64,000 nucleotides of DNA, from NCBI RefSeq assembly GCF_000237925.1, contig NC_031497.1:22449249-22513248 (forward strand), written 5' to 3'. The notes beneath the pieces are model-generated. The model was not told where the DNA came from. It saw only the letters and a program-made list of their open reading frames with translations, and did no database searches. The translations under genes and the position numbers were made by a program. The DNA is from Schistosoma mansoni (lineage: Eukaryota; Platyhelminthes; Trematoda; Strigeidida; Schistosomatidae). Below are positions 1 through 14,500 of the stretch, in pieces (positions within the stretch are counted from its first letter, which is position 1; every line of letters starts with the position of its first letter).

Positions 1-528
1 CATAAAGCAAATGAAAAATTGAGTAATTTACCTTACCATAAGCGACAGGTGAACTACACTATTTTGGACAGTGTCATGGGTGAAATGGAGCAATTGTTCT
101 CAGGAAAGCAGACAAATACACAGAGCAAATTGTCAAGAATACATAGCTTTGCCAGAGAAAAGGCTATGCAATGTAGAGAAGAAAGGGAAAATAACGAACA
201 TAATGATGCAAATGATAGTAACCTTGCAAAGACCCCAGAAGAAGGCGGTGTGGATAAAAATTCTACTACAGCCTTTGATTCAGACAGTTACAGCAATATT
301 GAAACTATTTCCTCTGTCCCTCAACCCAAGAATGAAAGACAGTCCGAGGGCTTTCAAGCAGCATTGAGAGCAGTTGAAAAAAATCTCAAGCTTTTTTCTG
401 GAACTGAAGATTCTCAGAGCCTAAAGTCAAATAAAATAGATGATGTATCTGAAAATATTATTAAAGATGGAAGTAACAGTCAGATTGTTTGCCCAGCAAC
501 AGAAAAGCGTTCAGCACATCCATGCAAC
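1..528 (+). CDS. Exon of an uncharacterised Ser/Asn-rich protein (5' partial)
   Basis: The reading frame is open from the first base of the window, so the true start lies upstream. It ends at a good donor (AAC|GTAAGT) in phase 0 after 176 codons. The product is hydrophilic and low in complexity. It holds a helical stretch at about 58-190 (ILDSVMGEMEQLFSG, then FAREKAMQCREER) that resembles a stretch in the next exon, and a second short amphipathic segment (FQAALRAVEKNLKLF) at 352-396. No known domain was recognised. Phase 0 fits the acceptor at 4,083, which is why the two exons are joined. Composition and length argue for a real exon; membership of one gene with the downstream exons is inferred from phase. 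Confidence 0.6.
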
Positions 529-3500
529 GTAAGTTGGCTTTTTTGATCCAAGCATATAATTATATTTTGTAACTTGCAAGAGTTAGTCGTGGTATATATA
601 AATCGATGGGTATATAATAAAATATTTCACGTGACAAAGCGTTGTAAGAAAGTTTGATATGCTAAAATGTTATTCAAATCGGATTTCACAAAATTCTAAA
701 CAAAAAAGAGAAAATACGTTGAAATGAGTAAACTGTGACGCTATTTTTGAAAACATATCACCTTGGTTAAATGAAAGTAGCAAAAGTCTAGATATTGGGA
801 TCAAACGTAAGGCCATATTCTGAACATATCTCTAGCTTGCTATAAGTTTTTCTCAAATAAAAACTTGTCTCCAAATATCCAAATAACAATTAACTTGAAA
901 AACGCTCAAAAGCTACACACTTGAAAAAAACCTTTTAGACAAGATATATTTATCTTGTATATTTTTAAGTGAGAAGTGGCGGTTGTTTGTTTTCATTCCG
1001 CTTTCGTTTCAAAACTTGTTTAGCTCAGATGGTAGAGCGATCGAATTCCACCGATGATAAGTACCATTTCCAACACTTTTGGGACGTACTAGGTCGTTTT
1101 GAAGTTCTGATATTTGACTTTTCAAAATGTTTTATCTTTTTGGGTTTCAAAAACACCTCAGTTACTTAAAAGAAGTTACCTATCGATATATCTGAAATAA
1201 CTCAGTGGTAATGAGTGGTTTATTTCCTTTTTACTCATCAGGTTATACATGGTACTTTATGTATATATTCATAAGTAATCCATCGTTTTAGTGCCCAGCT
1301 ATCATGGTTTTAGGTAGAGAACATATTGTATTAGCTGTCTATCATTGTGACAATATGCGTAGCATTCTGATTAGGATAGATGTTGTTTAAATTCCACCAT
1401 ATTTTTAAAGCAAACTGACGTGTTTTTACTCAGTGGTTTGTTAATATTCAACTAATTTTAAAAGAGGTAGAATATTTCGGGGTTTTTTAATAAACCAAAT
1501 GTGCCTAAAAGTGTTCACTTTGATAGCGTGAGTTAAGAGCTAAATGCTGGTAAATTACTTGAGTACGTGAAGTTATTTTGTGACTTTTCTCAATTTTCGT
1601 TTCCTTATTTTAGTACTTCTCAAAATATTTTCGTTGCTAAGTTGTCGGCACCAATATTATGAAAGGATTTCGGTACTCAGTTATTATTTGCAGTTCAGAA
1701 AACTTCCGTTTTTTGGAAGTTCGTATTTATCATTGAGATACTATCTTGATGTATGTTAACAGTGACCATTGTCCGTAATTGTCTATTCTCAACAACGTGT
1801 TTGGAATAATATCCAGTGATTAGGATAATAAAAAAATGTAACGTCGTTTTTATCGACTGCTTGCCTAGCTTTAAAGATAAAATCGCGCTTTTAAATTCAA
1901 GCTAAGCTTTTTGATATATATCAACTTGTAGCTGAGGTGGATTACCAACCAAATACGTGTCAATATTTAAAAATGAATTCACTAATCCTACAATTAAATC
2001 ACCAAATTATAAATTTTTTTATGGTTGCGAAATAATAATACTGTTAGTTGAACGGCTTTTTAAATGGCCAAATCAGAGCTGAGCAATTATTACATCTTTT
2101 TATCCATCATCTCACTCCTAAAAAATATATGTTTTCCAAGAGGTCTAGACCTTTTAATTTGTAAAATACCTATGTATGAAATAGGCAGTGAAGTTGTTTT
2201 CAGGCGTTAGTTGTCATGTATGTACTTTTGTTTCTGTAATGAAACTCGAGGAAGAAGCTTCAACAACCACCAAATTACTCTACTCTCAATGCCCTTAAAT
2301 AATACGTGTAGTTTACGAAATTGTAGATTGCTTTTACGTTAATAATACCATCATAGAACCTTTTTCGTTTTTGTACTGGTTATACCAAAATTTTAGAAAC
2401 ACAATCAATACGTAGTACATTATCTTTAAGTTTAGAGTTCAGCTCTTATATGAAGGTTGATAACCATTATGTTTATTTCTGTTAACTTAAAGTTAAATAC
2501 CAATCCACTTACATATGTATCTTGATTTCGAGTCGTTTCTTTACAAGACTTAATTTGCTATAAACGTACAAATCGAGAATACTAGTAATTATAAACCAGA
2601 ACACTTCTCTGGTATTTGTGAAGTTTTATTCTAAACTTTCACTATTGATTAATGAAAACCGTAGTGGGTTCTATTTTAATAAATATTGTTTTTCTAGACA
2701 TTTAACGGTTTTACCTAGTGACAGTGTAAAAACGGAATTCAGTAACCCAAGATTGACGATGTCATATGAGGTGCATAGCTTTCCAAAGAAGTTATCACAA
2801 ACGTATCACTTAATAATGTGTCTAAAGGTTTCAAGTATTTTACGCGGTTTTATCGAAATATCATTTATAACGAATCTAAATTGTATTCAGAGACAAAACA
2901 TTTTTAGCTGTTGAATGTTTGTTGTCTTCATCTAAAGTGACGATTAACTTATTTAATCACGGATCAAAAACAAGGGAGATTAAAACTAGTGGTGACCTAT
3001 AGATATGATAAATTAGAATAATATAGAATAATACAAGATTTACTGAATGAATGTGCCTAACTTTATTGCAACCGCTGAAATAATTAATTTTCACTTGTTT
3101 AAAATAATCCTACGTTTGAAGCAAATGTATATTTAAGCATAATTTAATATGAATAAAATCACATGATATTTACAAAAACCAAACATACTGTTTTCATATA
3201 TTTTGAGCTGACGTCAAAAGACATTATTCGTTTCTGCTAAAATTAAGCAACTTAATATCATTTAAAAGTCTTGGTATGTATTTACCGTATATTTGTTAAG
3301 CTTACTGTATGCAGGCTTTGTGACCGATAACTATCAATGTTGTGACATTAACTTGGAAGATTTCTCTTTTTAGTCCAAATTAATGGGTTAATTGTTGAGT
3401 CATTAATCTTTTAAGAATCAAAAAACTGAATGATATGGAAATAAACGATGTTTTTAGCTAAGAGTTTATTATTAATAACATTTTTAGCTTTCATGAATCT

Positions 3501-4083
3501 TTTTTAAAACAAACTAGATATTTGGTGTAAATAAAGTTTTACTTTTTCTCACTAATTTATTTGAGTCTTAAAAACTAGATTTTTTTAAAGGAGAGATATA
3601 GTACAAAATACCTTTTTAATGAAACGCCGCTTAAGTTTTAAAGATGACTGGTACGTTTTCGGTAGTAATTAAAGAATTGTAGTAACCGCTCATCATATGT
3701 TAAGTGATAAATTTACAACTTGCAAGGTGCCCTGGATTTATAGCACTTTATATGATTTACATGTAAAAGCCGAACAAATGTAAGTTGAAAAGCTCCATCT
3801 AACTTTAAAAACCTGATGGCAACTTAATTTCTTTATTCCAAAACTGAAGAATATGACTTTTCCTAAAATGTACTCCATTATGTTTTCTTGTCAGCAACTA
3901 TAAGTTTGGTATCCGTAGGAAGTGAGCTTTGAAAATAGACAGTTGGTATAATTTTTAGTAATTACATACACAATGCCAAAAACCTTTCTCTAATTATTTC
4001 CTTTAAATATCAATAAAAATTAAACGATTGAATGACGAATCGACATTGTAAACAAATATATACAATTCGCTTTCTAATGAAAG
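529..4083 (+). other. Intron of the uncharacterised gene
   Basis: AT-rich sequence with no convincing exon. A tRNA-like A-box stretch (TAGCTCAGATGGTAGAGC) lies at about 1,020-1,040, but no tRNA body follows. The 98-codon frame at 2,618-2,914 has no protein-like character and is taken as chance. Confidence 0.45.
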
Positions 4084-6466
4084 GATTCTATTCAAGATAA
4101 CGTAATCAATAGCACAAGCGTTTCACATAGAATGATTCCCCAGACAGCCTCTACAATTTCGTCGTCACCTGTAGCCGTTTATTTAAGAAATAATAATTTG
4201 GATTCACTTCCACTAACGAAAGTCATCAAAAGTAAGGCAATAAAAAAACCTCTTCAAATGAAAAATGAAAATACATCCAAATTTCGACCAGACAGGAGTA
4301 CTCTGTTATGTAATCAAAAGTCCGGCCAAAAGAATCCTGAGCCAATTGTTCTCAGTGATAAACGTAAAAAACGTGTGACATTTTTAGCGCCAGAGTACAT
4401 TATTATCTATGAGTTATCAAACAAACTGGAAAACAATATTTCTGAGGTAGATTTACATGAGACTGCGCGCAAAACTGAGTTTACAAACAAGTATCAACAT
4501 GGAAAGGACAGTTCAACATCTAAATTTGATTGCAATTCGAATACAAAAGACATTGCAGAAGTAATCAATAATAAAGATGAATATTCTGTAAATTATTTGA
4601 TTAAAAATAACGTACATAATAAAGATGGTTTACATGTTCGTCTACGTGACAAGTGTGATACTGTGGAATTTCATCAAATGAATGATCAACACTCAACATA
4701 CAACGAAAACAGAGAAAAACTAAGAGTTCAGTTGGAAGCAATTTTTAGCAAAGTAACTGAAAAACATTTAGATACCATATTAAAGGGAAAAAGTAATGAT
4801 AAAATAATTACTAATTATAAAAATTCCAAAGACATTGAACAGATGGGACGATCACAACACTGTGAGAACCATCTTACTGATAATCTTTTATCTCATGGGA
4901 AGCTAACTGATTCAAAGTCAATGAAAAACCGTAGTATAGACAAGAATGAATCAAACTACAATCAAGGTGAAAACCTAAGAATGCTTTCTACACAAGTTAC
5001 AAAAGTTGTTAATGAACTAAGAGAACTTCTATGTGGAACCTGGCCACTGAAATCCAGTCACATGTTAGATGTACAAAAATTTGCATACCAGAAGGGCTTG
5101 GAGTATAGACAAGAATACGGTGAGCTTTATGCCTCTCAAAAAAGTTGGCAGAGCCAAAACTCATCGTTAAGAGAAAAAAATGTCAAGTTTAGAGAGAGTA
5201 CAAAATTACCCATACCATTTGAAACTTCAACCTTAAATTTAAACCGTCCATCGTCCACAGAACTAAGGAACTCAGAGTTTTCCTCAATAGTTAGCACTAG
5301 TTCTGAAGACAATCTATCTTTCGAGAACATAAGAAAGTCTGCAGAAAAACAGTTGGATAGCATTTTGCGGAAGCGAAGAGATATGAATGACACAAGATCA
5401 CTCTCAGCCTCATCATCGCCCGTAAAAGGTCTCGATAGATGCCTTTATCCTAATAAAACCAATGTTTTAGAAAACCTTAGAACAAATAAGTTTGTACCAA
5501 ATCACTATATTGACTCTTTTCTTAGTAAACCCAGTAACCGAAATTGGGATAAAACTGAACCTGAATATAAAGCTGTAATCACATCCTTGCATGCATTAAA
5601 CAATAAGTCAAATGAATTTATATGTCAATCCAATCATTATAATTCGGAAGGGATTTTTGATTTCAGGGTTTCAGACTCACATAATAAGTTAGACAAAACA
5701 TTTAACCATTTCAATTCATATGTGCCTGAAATACAGAATATTTCAAAACAAAAACGGTTAGTAAATATTTGTACGTCTCCCATTGATGGGGCTGAAAATA
5801 CAAATCATGCTACAGTTAAAATCCCTTTTGCTATACCTAGTCAAAACTTATTAGAGTTAACAAATAATAAAATAGAGGATTCAAAAACAAAACATAGGAA
5901 TTTAATTGAGTTTCAAAAGTGGAATTATTCTAGGAGACTATCGGACTCTTCATTCGATATAGACGTTGATGGTTTCGCTGATGGTTATGTAAACCACAGA
6001 AACCGTAATATCAAATGTGCTGCAAATAACCTAAAAAGGTATGTTTACAATGATCGTTTGTCTTCATTTTTCGACTGTATTTATATCCCTGGAAATAATT
6101 CCCAGCTGAATTTCAAGGAAAATGATAGAAACGAGACATTCATCGAATCGAGGCGGTCTAGGACTGCTTCACCAGACATTTTTCCGAATAATTTCAGTTC
6201 CTTAGATAAAAATAACCCTCAAATGAACTCAAATGAATGGAATGAGATATCAAATTTCACCCTACCAAGATTTTTTATAGAATCAGATCTAAAAGGTAAT
6301 AGAATAATTCCTTCTAGTTTCCAAAATGCTTATCATGAATGGCTTTTCCGTCCATCTGAAGAAAACTTTATTTCAACTAGACTAGATACTCCGAATTTAT
6401 CATCAAGAAGATATAATCAAAGAAGGTGGCAAACTATAAGGCAGAAATATCCGAACCGTCAAGAAT
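4084..6466 (+). CDS. Large exon of the uncharacterised protein, with RVTF motif
   Basis: A single frame of 794 codons plus one base, by far the longest in the window. The start was set at the AG ending at 4,083 (phase 0, matching the exon that ends at 528); it runs through DSIQDNVINSTSV into the internal Met at 4,132. The end is a strong donor (GAAT|GTGAGT), leaving phase 1. The protein is rich in Ser, Asn and Lys and probably mostly disordered. It contains KKRVTF at 4,366-4,383, which fits the RVxF protein phosphatase 1 docking consensus. It also has helical segments at about 4,711-4,785, 4,995-5,125 and 5,323-5,385 that resemble each other and those in the first exon. No enzyme domain, signal peptide or membrane segment is seen. 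Function unknown; a scaffold or cytoskeletal regulator is only a guess. Confidence 0.7.
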
Positions 6467-6874
6467 GTGAGTTTTTCTTATTTATTGAATATATATTTAT
6501 GTGCAACGTGACTAAATGCTACTAACTCAAATAGGTGGATAACATGTAACAAATATTAGGTCATTTGATCAAAGCAAAATTTAGATTTAAAAATGTTTTT
6601 AAGGTTCACTAAGAGAGTTATGGAATCAACTAATTAATTTTGAAAATATAAAATTATGTTTTCGATTAAATGAATTAAAATCTATCCGGAAAACTTGAAA
6701 ATACAAGTACACCTCGATGTTTTAGATGTAAGACATGGTTTGAAGGATAGGGTGAATCTTGTTGGGTGAGTATATCATGACGAACATATGTCAACAAAGG
6801 CTGCATAGTTTAGTTCTCATTATAGCAAATTGAATTGTGAGTAACCAAATGTCTAATGTTTTGAGCGAATAGTG

Positions 6875-6875
<1 letters not shown>

Positions 6876-6925
<50 letters not shown>
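6876..6925. repeat. (AT)n microsatellite
   Basis: About 25 uninterrupted AT units, read directly from the sequence. Confidence 0.95.
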
Positions 6926-6927
<2 letters not shown>

Positions 6928-8428
6928 CAAGTATTTACATAAATGTACCAATTTATTTAAGCCATTATTTTGTTAACTACAATTTAAGCGAATCTTTTGA
7001 CTGTAATTTAAAATCATTTAATAAATTTAATCACTTACACGATAATGAAACATTTGATACTATTTTACCGATCAAAGTAAAAGTATAGAGTCCTCTCATC
7101 AGTAGTCTTGTAAGAAAAGCCGGATAATAATGGAATAGAAAAGAATTTGTTTTAGTGATCACTGGGTCTTGAATCATCTTGAACATGCTGCTTTCAGCAT
7201 ATTTTTTTTATTAGGCTTAAGCTACTTCTAAGTATATTTATTCACAGTGGTTCTCCAATTTTATTTCATTTAAAACATAACAGTAGAATTAATTTTAGTC
7301 ATAGTTTGTATGTATTGATATATGAGGATACTCATCATTATTTTGTCTATTTCTTATTCTATATCTTGGAGATTAAAACGTTATGATAGTTAAAATATCA
7401 CTTTAAATTCACTAATATTCTTCTAAACATATAATTAAACATAAGATTGGTAATTTATCAATATTTACCTAAATGTCTACATTTAAGTATCACGATTATT
7501 AATCGAACGTTAAATATGTATTAGAAAGAGGAAAGCTGAACACATGTAAAGATAAATATTGAATGAATGTTATATGAATCAAATTAGGAACATTTTGCAT
7601 TCTCAGATATTGTTTTCTTTTATATGATTGTGATAAAATAACAATTAAAGTGATATATATTATCAGCAGGTAGTAGACTTGCATAAGACTGATCGACATC
7701 ATTTTGGAATTTTTACTAATAGTTAATTACTTAAAAACTCATATTTAAAATAATCCACAACTTCGCATTGATAAGGTCTTGGAGTTTCTTGATCAAAGTC
7801 TTATGGTCAGTATATTCAAAATTTAATTGATTTGAAATATATCCCGATAACCTTCTTTAGTTGTGTAAGAAATAGTTAGATTTTATCATGATCGTATATA
7901 TTTGAATGGTCATATATATTCCTGCCCAACAAACTAGATTTTCTCTTGGCTTATATTCTCATTTCCCAAGTAAAAATACTAGAAACCTTAAATGGAAGAA
8001 TTCGAATATTTAACAAGTCAATCAAGTAGGCATTTTAAATATTTTTTCCATTTAAATGGTAGTGACTAAAAAATCTAGAACACGTGTGGTGGCCTTCCTT
8101 AGACTATACTTACACTGTATTCTAGTAATGTAAGTCCATAAACACTTTATAGTGTATTTCAGTGAGTGAAAAAATAAACCGTGGAGACTATAATTTGGGA
8201 CTAAACAATGAAGATAAGGATAGTCACTCCTGGATTTCGGCACGAAGTCCATTCATCCATATCGTAAAGTAGCATTTGAGCTAATGTCAGTTCATGATGA
8301 AAACGTTTACTTTAATTCCTAACCCTAACTTTTAACTGTAAATCCTAATCCTAATTCCTCACAATGATTTACAACTCTATTTTTGCCTTAGTAAGTAGAC
8401 GATTTTTCTCAACGTTATTTTAGCGTAG

Positions 8429-8429
<1 letters not shown>

Positions 8430-8478
<49 letters not shown>

Positions 8479-8501
8479 AAGAAAGAAAGAAAGAAAGAAA
8501 G
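8430..8501. repeat. Compound microsatellite (TA)n-(GA)n-(GAAA)n
   Basis: A TA run to 8,460, then GA units to about 8,478, then GAAA units to about 8,501. The stepwise change of unit suggests repeated slippage and mutation at one locus. Confidence 0.95.
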
Positions 8502-11500
8502 AGAAAGCAAAGTTATAAGGAAATTATGAACAGAACAAACAGCTTCTCTCCCATGTCATAACTAGGCATCTACTATTTACGTAATTTTAGTCGAAAAAGA
8601 CAAAATAAAATATCGTTCAATGATACACTAAAACGTTTCATAAATAAATAATTTCAATGTTTATAACTCAATAAAAAATCCAACTCTTCTAATGACATAA
8701 TATTATTACGAAAAAGTATTTGATAAAAACTTACTGTGTAAATTCAACACTTATGTATGAAGTATACTTATATTGAATACATCACTTCATATAAATCATC
8801 ACAGTAAGAGGCCGAATAACAAACAGCTACAATACAACGTCTCACTCTTCCCTGATACTGGTTTGTTTTTACAGAAACAGCACAATCTAGAAGTTTCTTA
8901 GACGTTACTAACACATTTTTCATCGTAAAAGCTGAAATGATAACAATAAAAATATGATACGAAATAAGTTTAGAAATAATTATATTTGTTTGGATTATGT
9001 ATTATGAAATATTTTAGGTTAAGCAAACATTTGTTAGATATTGCAAACTGAAAATAATGGTACCACAACGTGAAGTATTTGTTTTTTCAGACAACTATGA
9101 TGATGTTTGAAATGAATGAATGAGATTATTGATAATAGATATCGTTAGTGAGTCATGTACTCTACTATCATCAGGTTTCCCTGTTAGTGTGACTAGAACA
9201 ACGTAAATGGATTAAATTGTTATTGAAGAAACAAATACCTAAAAATAATTTCATTTTCTAGTTTTGTTTAATGTTTATATTTTCGTTGAAATTGAATAAA
9301 CATTTATTTTAAATAATCAGTAATTGTTTCATGAAATATATTTAAATGTGATTGTGTATATCGTCTAGAGACTACTGATCAATATTTTGCCACATTTATT
9401 GTCAATGAACTTAAATAAACAAAATAATTAGGATCGCTTTTACTTTAATTTTTTTTTAACATTTATTAATACATGAGACAGAGAAGTAGTCACTAATTTC
9501 TTCATAATCATATAAAGGTGTTCAGAATTTATCTTTATTTAATCCATAGACTTCTGACTGATAAATTTGTTTCGTTTCGATTCATTCCCTTCATGTATGT
9601 TTTGGTAATTAAGCTATTAGTCCATATACTCTGGTTTTGTATTTCTAAGTTTTTTTTTGTATACGGTTTCTAATTTTCGTTATCGACTTACAATATTAAC
9701 AAAACAACTTGAAAACATGAATAACATCTAAAATAATGCTTGTTACTGATTTCACATCAGTTCTCAGACATTTTTTATTTCTTCTTTTGAACGCAAACTA
9801 TTTCACTATAAAGTGGTTAAATCTAATCAGATTTGTTAGCAGTTGCTCTCCATGTGTTATCAAAAGGAGATTATTGACAACATAAAGTTTAATAGAAATT
9901 GTCAGATCAACTTTAAAATCATGTTGACTTATTGAAGAATAACTGAGTAGAGCAGTCAAAGCTATCCAGAAAACTTAATCATAATGAGCTGATATTTTCA
10001 TGTTTTTTTAGATAGTATTGATGATGTGTTTTTTTCTGTTCACGACGTTCACCAATCATAGTGATAGATAAAATGTTTTCATTACCACAAACATACTTTT
10101 GTCTAGCATAAGTATGCCTTCAATGCGTCATAATCTAATAGCACTTCCGTACAAAACATTTTATAAAAAATTTAGTTTTCCATAATATCTATGGTACTTA
10201 AGATACCTCAATGATTCCTGTGAGCTTTTTTAATTGCCCATGATGTAACAATCAGGAATATAATATAAAGATTAACCAATTGTTTTCAACTGGATATGTT
10301 TCAAAATTATTTTCCTTTAAATGCCTATGGATCTAATCATAGTAAAAATTAATGATTCAAATAGATTTGACATTTAGAATATGTTAGTGAGTTGCATATC
10401 AATCATCGAAATAAGAACAGTATAATATGTTCAGTAATGACTTGTAAGAAATACTCTGACATGACTAATCATTAACTATATCTGTGACATCGCAAAAGCC
10501 CTAACGTATTCTGAGATTGTGAACTTTGAAAGAGACTCTTGATACAACTTTATCAAAGTAAATAACATCAGAGCCCTCTAATCACTTTTCTGTCAATTGC
10601 TACACGAAATCTATCCGCTACCCGAGTCCCGATTTAGTCAAAGAATATTTCAACCAACTGAAAAATATTAGATAGTCTATGCATTTTCGTCGAAATCTAA
10701 CTAAAGATAGATTGAATAAGCACTTAACTGAATTTAACTATTCTGGTTGGCTAAAACTGATTTGTAAACATAGTGTCAATAATATTTTGATTGTAATCTG
10801 GAAACAAAACTGTATGTAGTTAAATTATTGATAAATAATAAATGCTCACTAGCTACTGGACACTAAAGTACATAAATAACATTACTCTCAATCTGAATAA
10901 TTTCATTCATATATTTTCAACTTTGAATATGGAATTTAATGATTGACATAAAAATGATACCACTACGTGTGCCTAAATCACCTGGAGATATGTAATCACT
11001 AAATAGGTTTAGGATGAAAATATTAGGTAAATATGCTTGATGAGTACAGAAGTATATTAGATAGTCGGAAGAAGTTCACAGAAGGCCTTATTGAACCTAA
11101 GACCTCGAACCCGAATCACCCTGAATAAAAAATACAAAACAACTGAGTTATTTGGTGAATGACTGTCTATTGCAGTAACCAAATAATTATATAATTGTTC
11201 AGTACAAACTAAGCACTGATTAATTTTAGAGCACATTGTACTTTGCAAGTAAACTTCATTGACATTATCCTATTATTTATAAATAAATGTTTTTATGGGT
11301 GTAAAGACCATGTTCTTTGAAAATCTCATGAATGATCTCGACGTTTCCGAATAAGATATTATAAATCTGATAAAATTGAATTTGCTTAAGACATGTAATC
11401 TATCTGTTGTACACAATATCAAGTGACTAAAGCGAAGTGGAAATTTTAAGGAATGCTTACTTATAAAGTGAAAAAAACGTGACCAGTAGAGTAAATGATA

Positions 11501-14500
11501 AAGTAAATCTATTAAAATATATCATGGGTCTAATGAATTGATTGTGTAAGATAATGAATATTAAACCTAACGAGACGGATGAACTTACACTTAATAATTC
11601 TAAAACAATTGAAAACATTATTTTACGTAACTATGTGAAAAAATGCTTCATATCATGTTAAATCTGCTGGTAGGCTATTTAAAATGTTATTCTTTGAAAT
11701 GAAAGAAATTATCAAGGACAATTTACTTATTATTTTATAATGAACTGAACATAGTGATAAAAAGGTCTCATACTATAGCACATCTTTCGTTTCATGTTGA
11801 TAAATATTTTTAGAGATGAATCTAAACAGAATAAGTAAATCTTCAACTGTCTTATTTACATAAAATGATGTACTTATAATTGTTTAGTCCTAATTATAGT
11901 TTTTTAAACAATAATGAGTGGTTTTTCCCAACCTAGAAATTAATTTTATTTGAGTACGATGTAAAATAATATAATTCTTTGGTTTGTCTAGTTCAGTTCG
12001 GTTAAATCTTTGGTAAATTATTTATGGACATGATGTAGGGTAGAAAGATCTGTGAAGATGATGTTTACCAGTTATGTACTCAGTTATTTTAATGATTTCA
12101 GTATTTTTGTTTAGTTTCACATTTGTTGCAGGCTTTTATTCATACCTACTGTTAACTAGTTCTTTTTTAATCTTACAATAAATTATTTAATTGACATCTG
12201 ATAAAATTTTTATCAGTCACAAATATCCAACAAATTTTCGTTTCCATGTTAGATTTCTATACATTTCGTATATATTATTTGACGTTTATTTTGTATTCTA
12301 CTGTTATTATAAACAGGAAATATTGAGAAAGTACATAATCCTAATACTATTAAATGATAGAGAGTGAAATTTTATCGATTTATTCGTTTCTCATCTTGCG
12401 CTTACAAACTGATTATGTAGGATACGTATAATTGTCAATTATTGTGTTTATTTTGTTCGATCACAAAAATAAACTAATAATGTGACTTTTTGCAAACCTA
12501 TCTCTGCATACCAGCGATTTTCGCATACGAAAACAAAGTTACCTCCTACCGTTCTGTATCATATCAAATAGTCTTTAGCTCAGCTTTTTCGATTAATTAA
12601 AGTATTCGTTGGTTTACTACATGAATATTTTTCAAGTTTTTTGACAGTTTCATATAGTTAATTTCAGGTAAAAATGAAATCACTATTACTAATAAAATTT
12701 TTTAAAATCCGAAAATACTTTTTTTTTATGTATGGTGATTTCATAGGTTCGATGTGGTCCGAAGATTAATTTGATTGAATTTAGTTACTCGTCAAATTAA
12801 ACTAATTTCTCTAGATGACAATGCCGAAATTTTCATAGTGAAAAATTGTCCAAGGTTTGCTTCAGGAAAAATGTAGAAAACAAATCTTTTCTAATGTGCG
12901 ACAATAGAGAATTTAGTACCGCGTTTCTAAGTTCACGTGCTTTTTTATTGACTCGTAATACCTCCTATCAAAACTTTAAAATGACTCCGAGGAAAGCATA
13001 ACTAACATTCTTAGGCTGGAATGTTCTAATCCTAATGTTAATTAAACTGTGTTACAAAACACAATTTGAATTTATCGACTTTTAAAATGATAATGAACCC
13101 ATTCATTATAGTTTCTATAATACAACTACCTAAACATTCGTTTTGCTAAAGGTTGAAAACAAAGGCTAGTTAAAGTTTTGTTTGAGTGAGTCCAATATTT
13201 GTTGAGATTTAAAAAATTTAATTTTCAAAAATTACATGATGTCATTAAAATCGAAATAAAAGCATTTTATTTTAAAGAAAAATTGATATAATATACTGTT
13301 TCAATATCACATATATTTTGGACTTTCATGTTAACTTAAAGAGTATCAGCCGTTTAACGGGTCCGCATTTTACTCCAGTTTACTCTGAGATATCAAATCA
13401 TATTTGTTTACTCTCACTCATAACCCATTACATAAAACCTTGTTAAATTGTTACACTTGGTTAAGCATATTTGTGAAATACCTTGAAAGTATTACCTTTT
13501 TTGTTATGAAAAAGCGAATGGTATTACAGGTTTGTACGGTGGTTACAGCTTCTTTTAAAAAAATATTGAGTTATAGTTCCATTAATCATATGTTTCAGCT
13601 GGTTTAACACATGTAAATAAAGATTACCTGTTTGATTGTCACAAGAACTGTTTATTGTTTCTTATAATATTTGTTGGTTCACTGACGACTCTTATGTTTT
13701 AATGCTATAAAAAATTTGTCAAAATAAGATTTTTTAATGATCCTGTATGATGGTCTTCCTACACGTCTTATCTGTCTATTAAAACTAGTCGTTTTTTTGC
13801 ACGAGAAACGTTTAGAACTTTTAAATTAACCTCTATGTAATTCAATTAACGCCCAAATAATTACCAAAATAAAGGAGGATGTCATTCATTGGGTTAAGCT
13901 CCAAAAAAGGATATGATTACCAAGCTTAAACGATATACTTGAGTGGATGTTTTGATTTACATATGATAATGTATAAATATTATAAACAAGGCTATTTAAC
14001 GCGACTTTAAATCGATTAAAATGATACAGATTAAATCAGTTACTAACGTTCTTTCAACCTGAGACACATTTTTATGCTCAATCAGTCTCTTTATCTACTT
14101 CTATTGATTCTCTCGTTCTATTTTCTTACAATACGTAGTAACTTAAATTAATACACTTCTGACAGTGGTCTTCAATCATTGTTTATTATGATTACTAAAA
14201 AATGCGCAATAATTTTTATCATGACTTTAGCTGGCCTTAAAAACAATTTTATATAATTGACATATTACAACCTTAGAACTATTGGTGTTTAAATGAAGAA
14301 CAAAACTGTGTATGTGAATATCAATAAGTGCATATTAAGTTGGTAGTGAATGGTAAACAGGGACTTGTTTTTGCTTTACTTTAATAAATAAAGTAGTTTA
14401 CAAATCTGAGTGGCATTCGGAAGAAATAACACATATACATATACTAAACATATCACATAAAATCCCTAGAGGAAAGATGCCAATCGTTTGCATTAATTCA

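Noticed and set aside
1016-1060. tRNA gene suggested by TAGCTCAGATGGTAGAGC
   Set aside because: Only the D-arm/A-box part is present; no anticodon arm, T arm at the right distance or acceptor stem follows.
2618-2914. 98-codon frame as an additional exon of the left gene
   Set aside because: No protein-like composition and no need for it, since exons at 528 and 4,084 already join in phase.
8320-8365. Interstitial telomere repeat (CCTAACCCTAA)
   Set aside because: Only about two units, irregular; no array.
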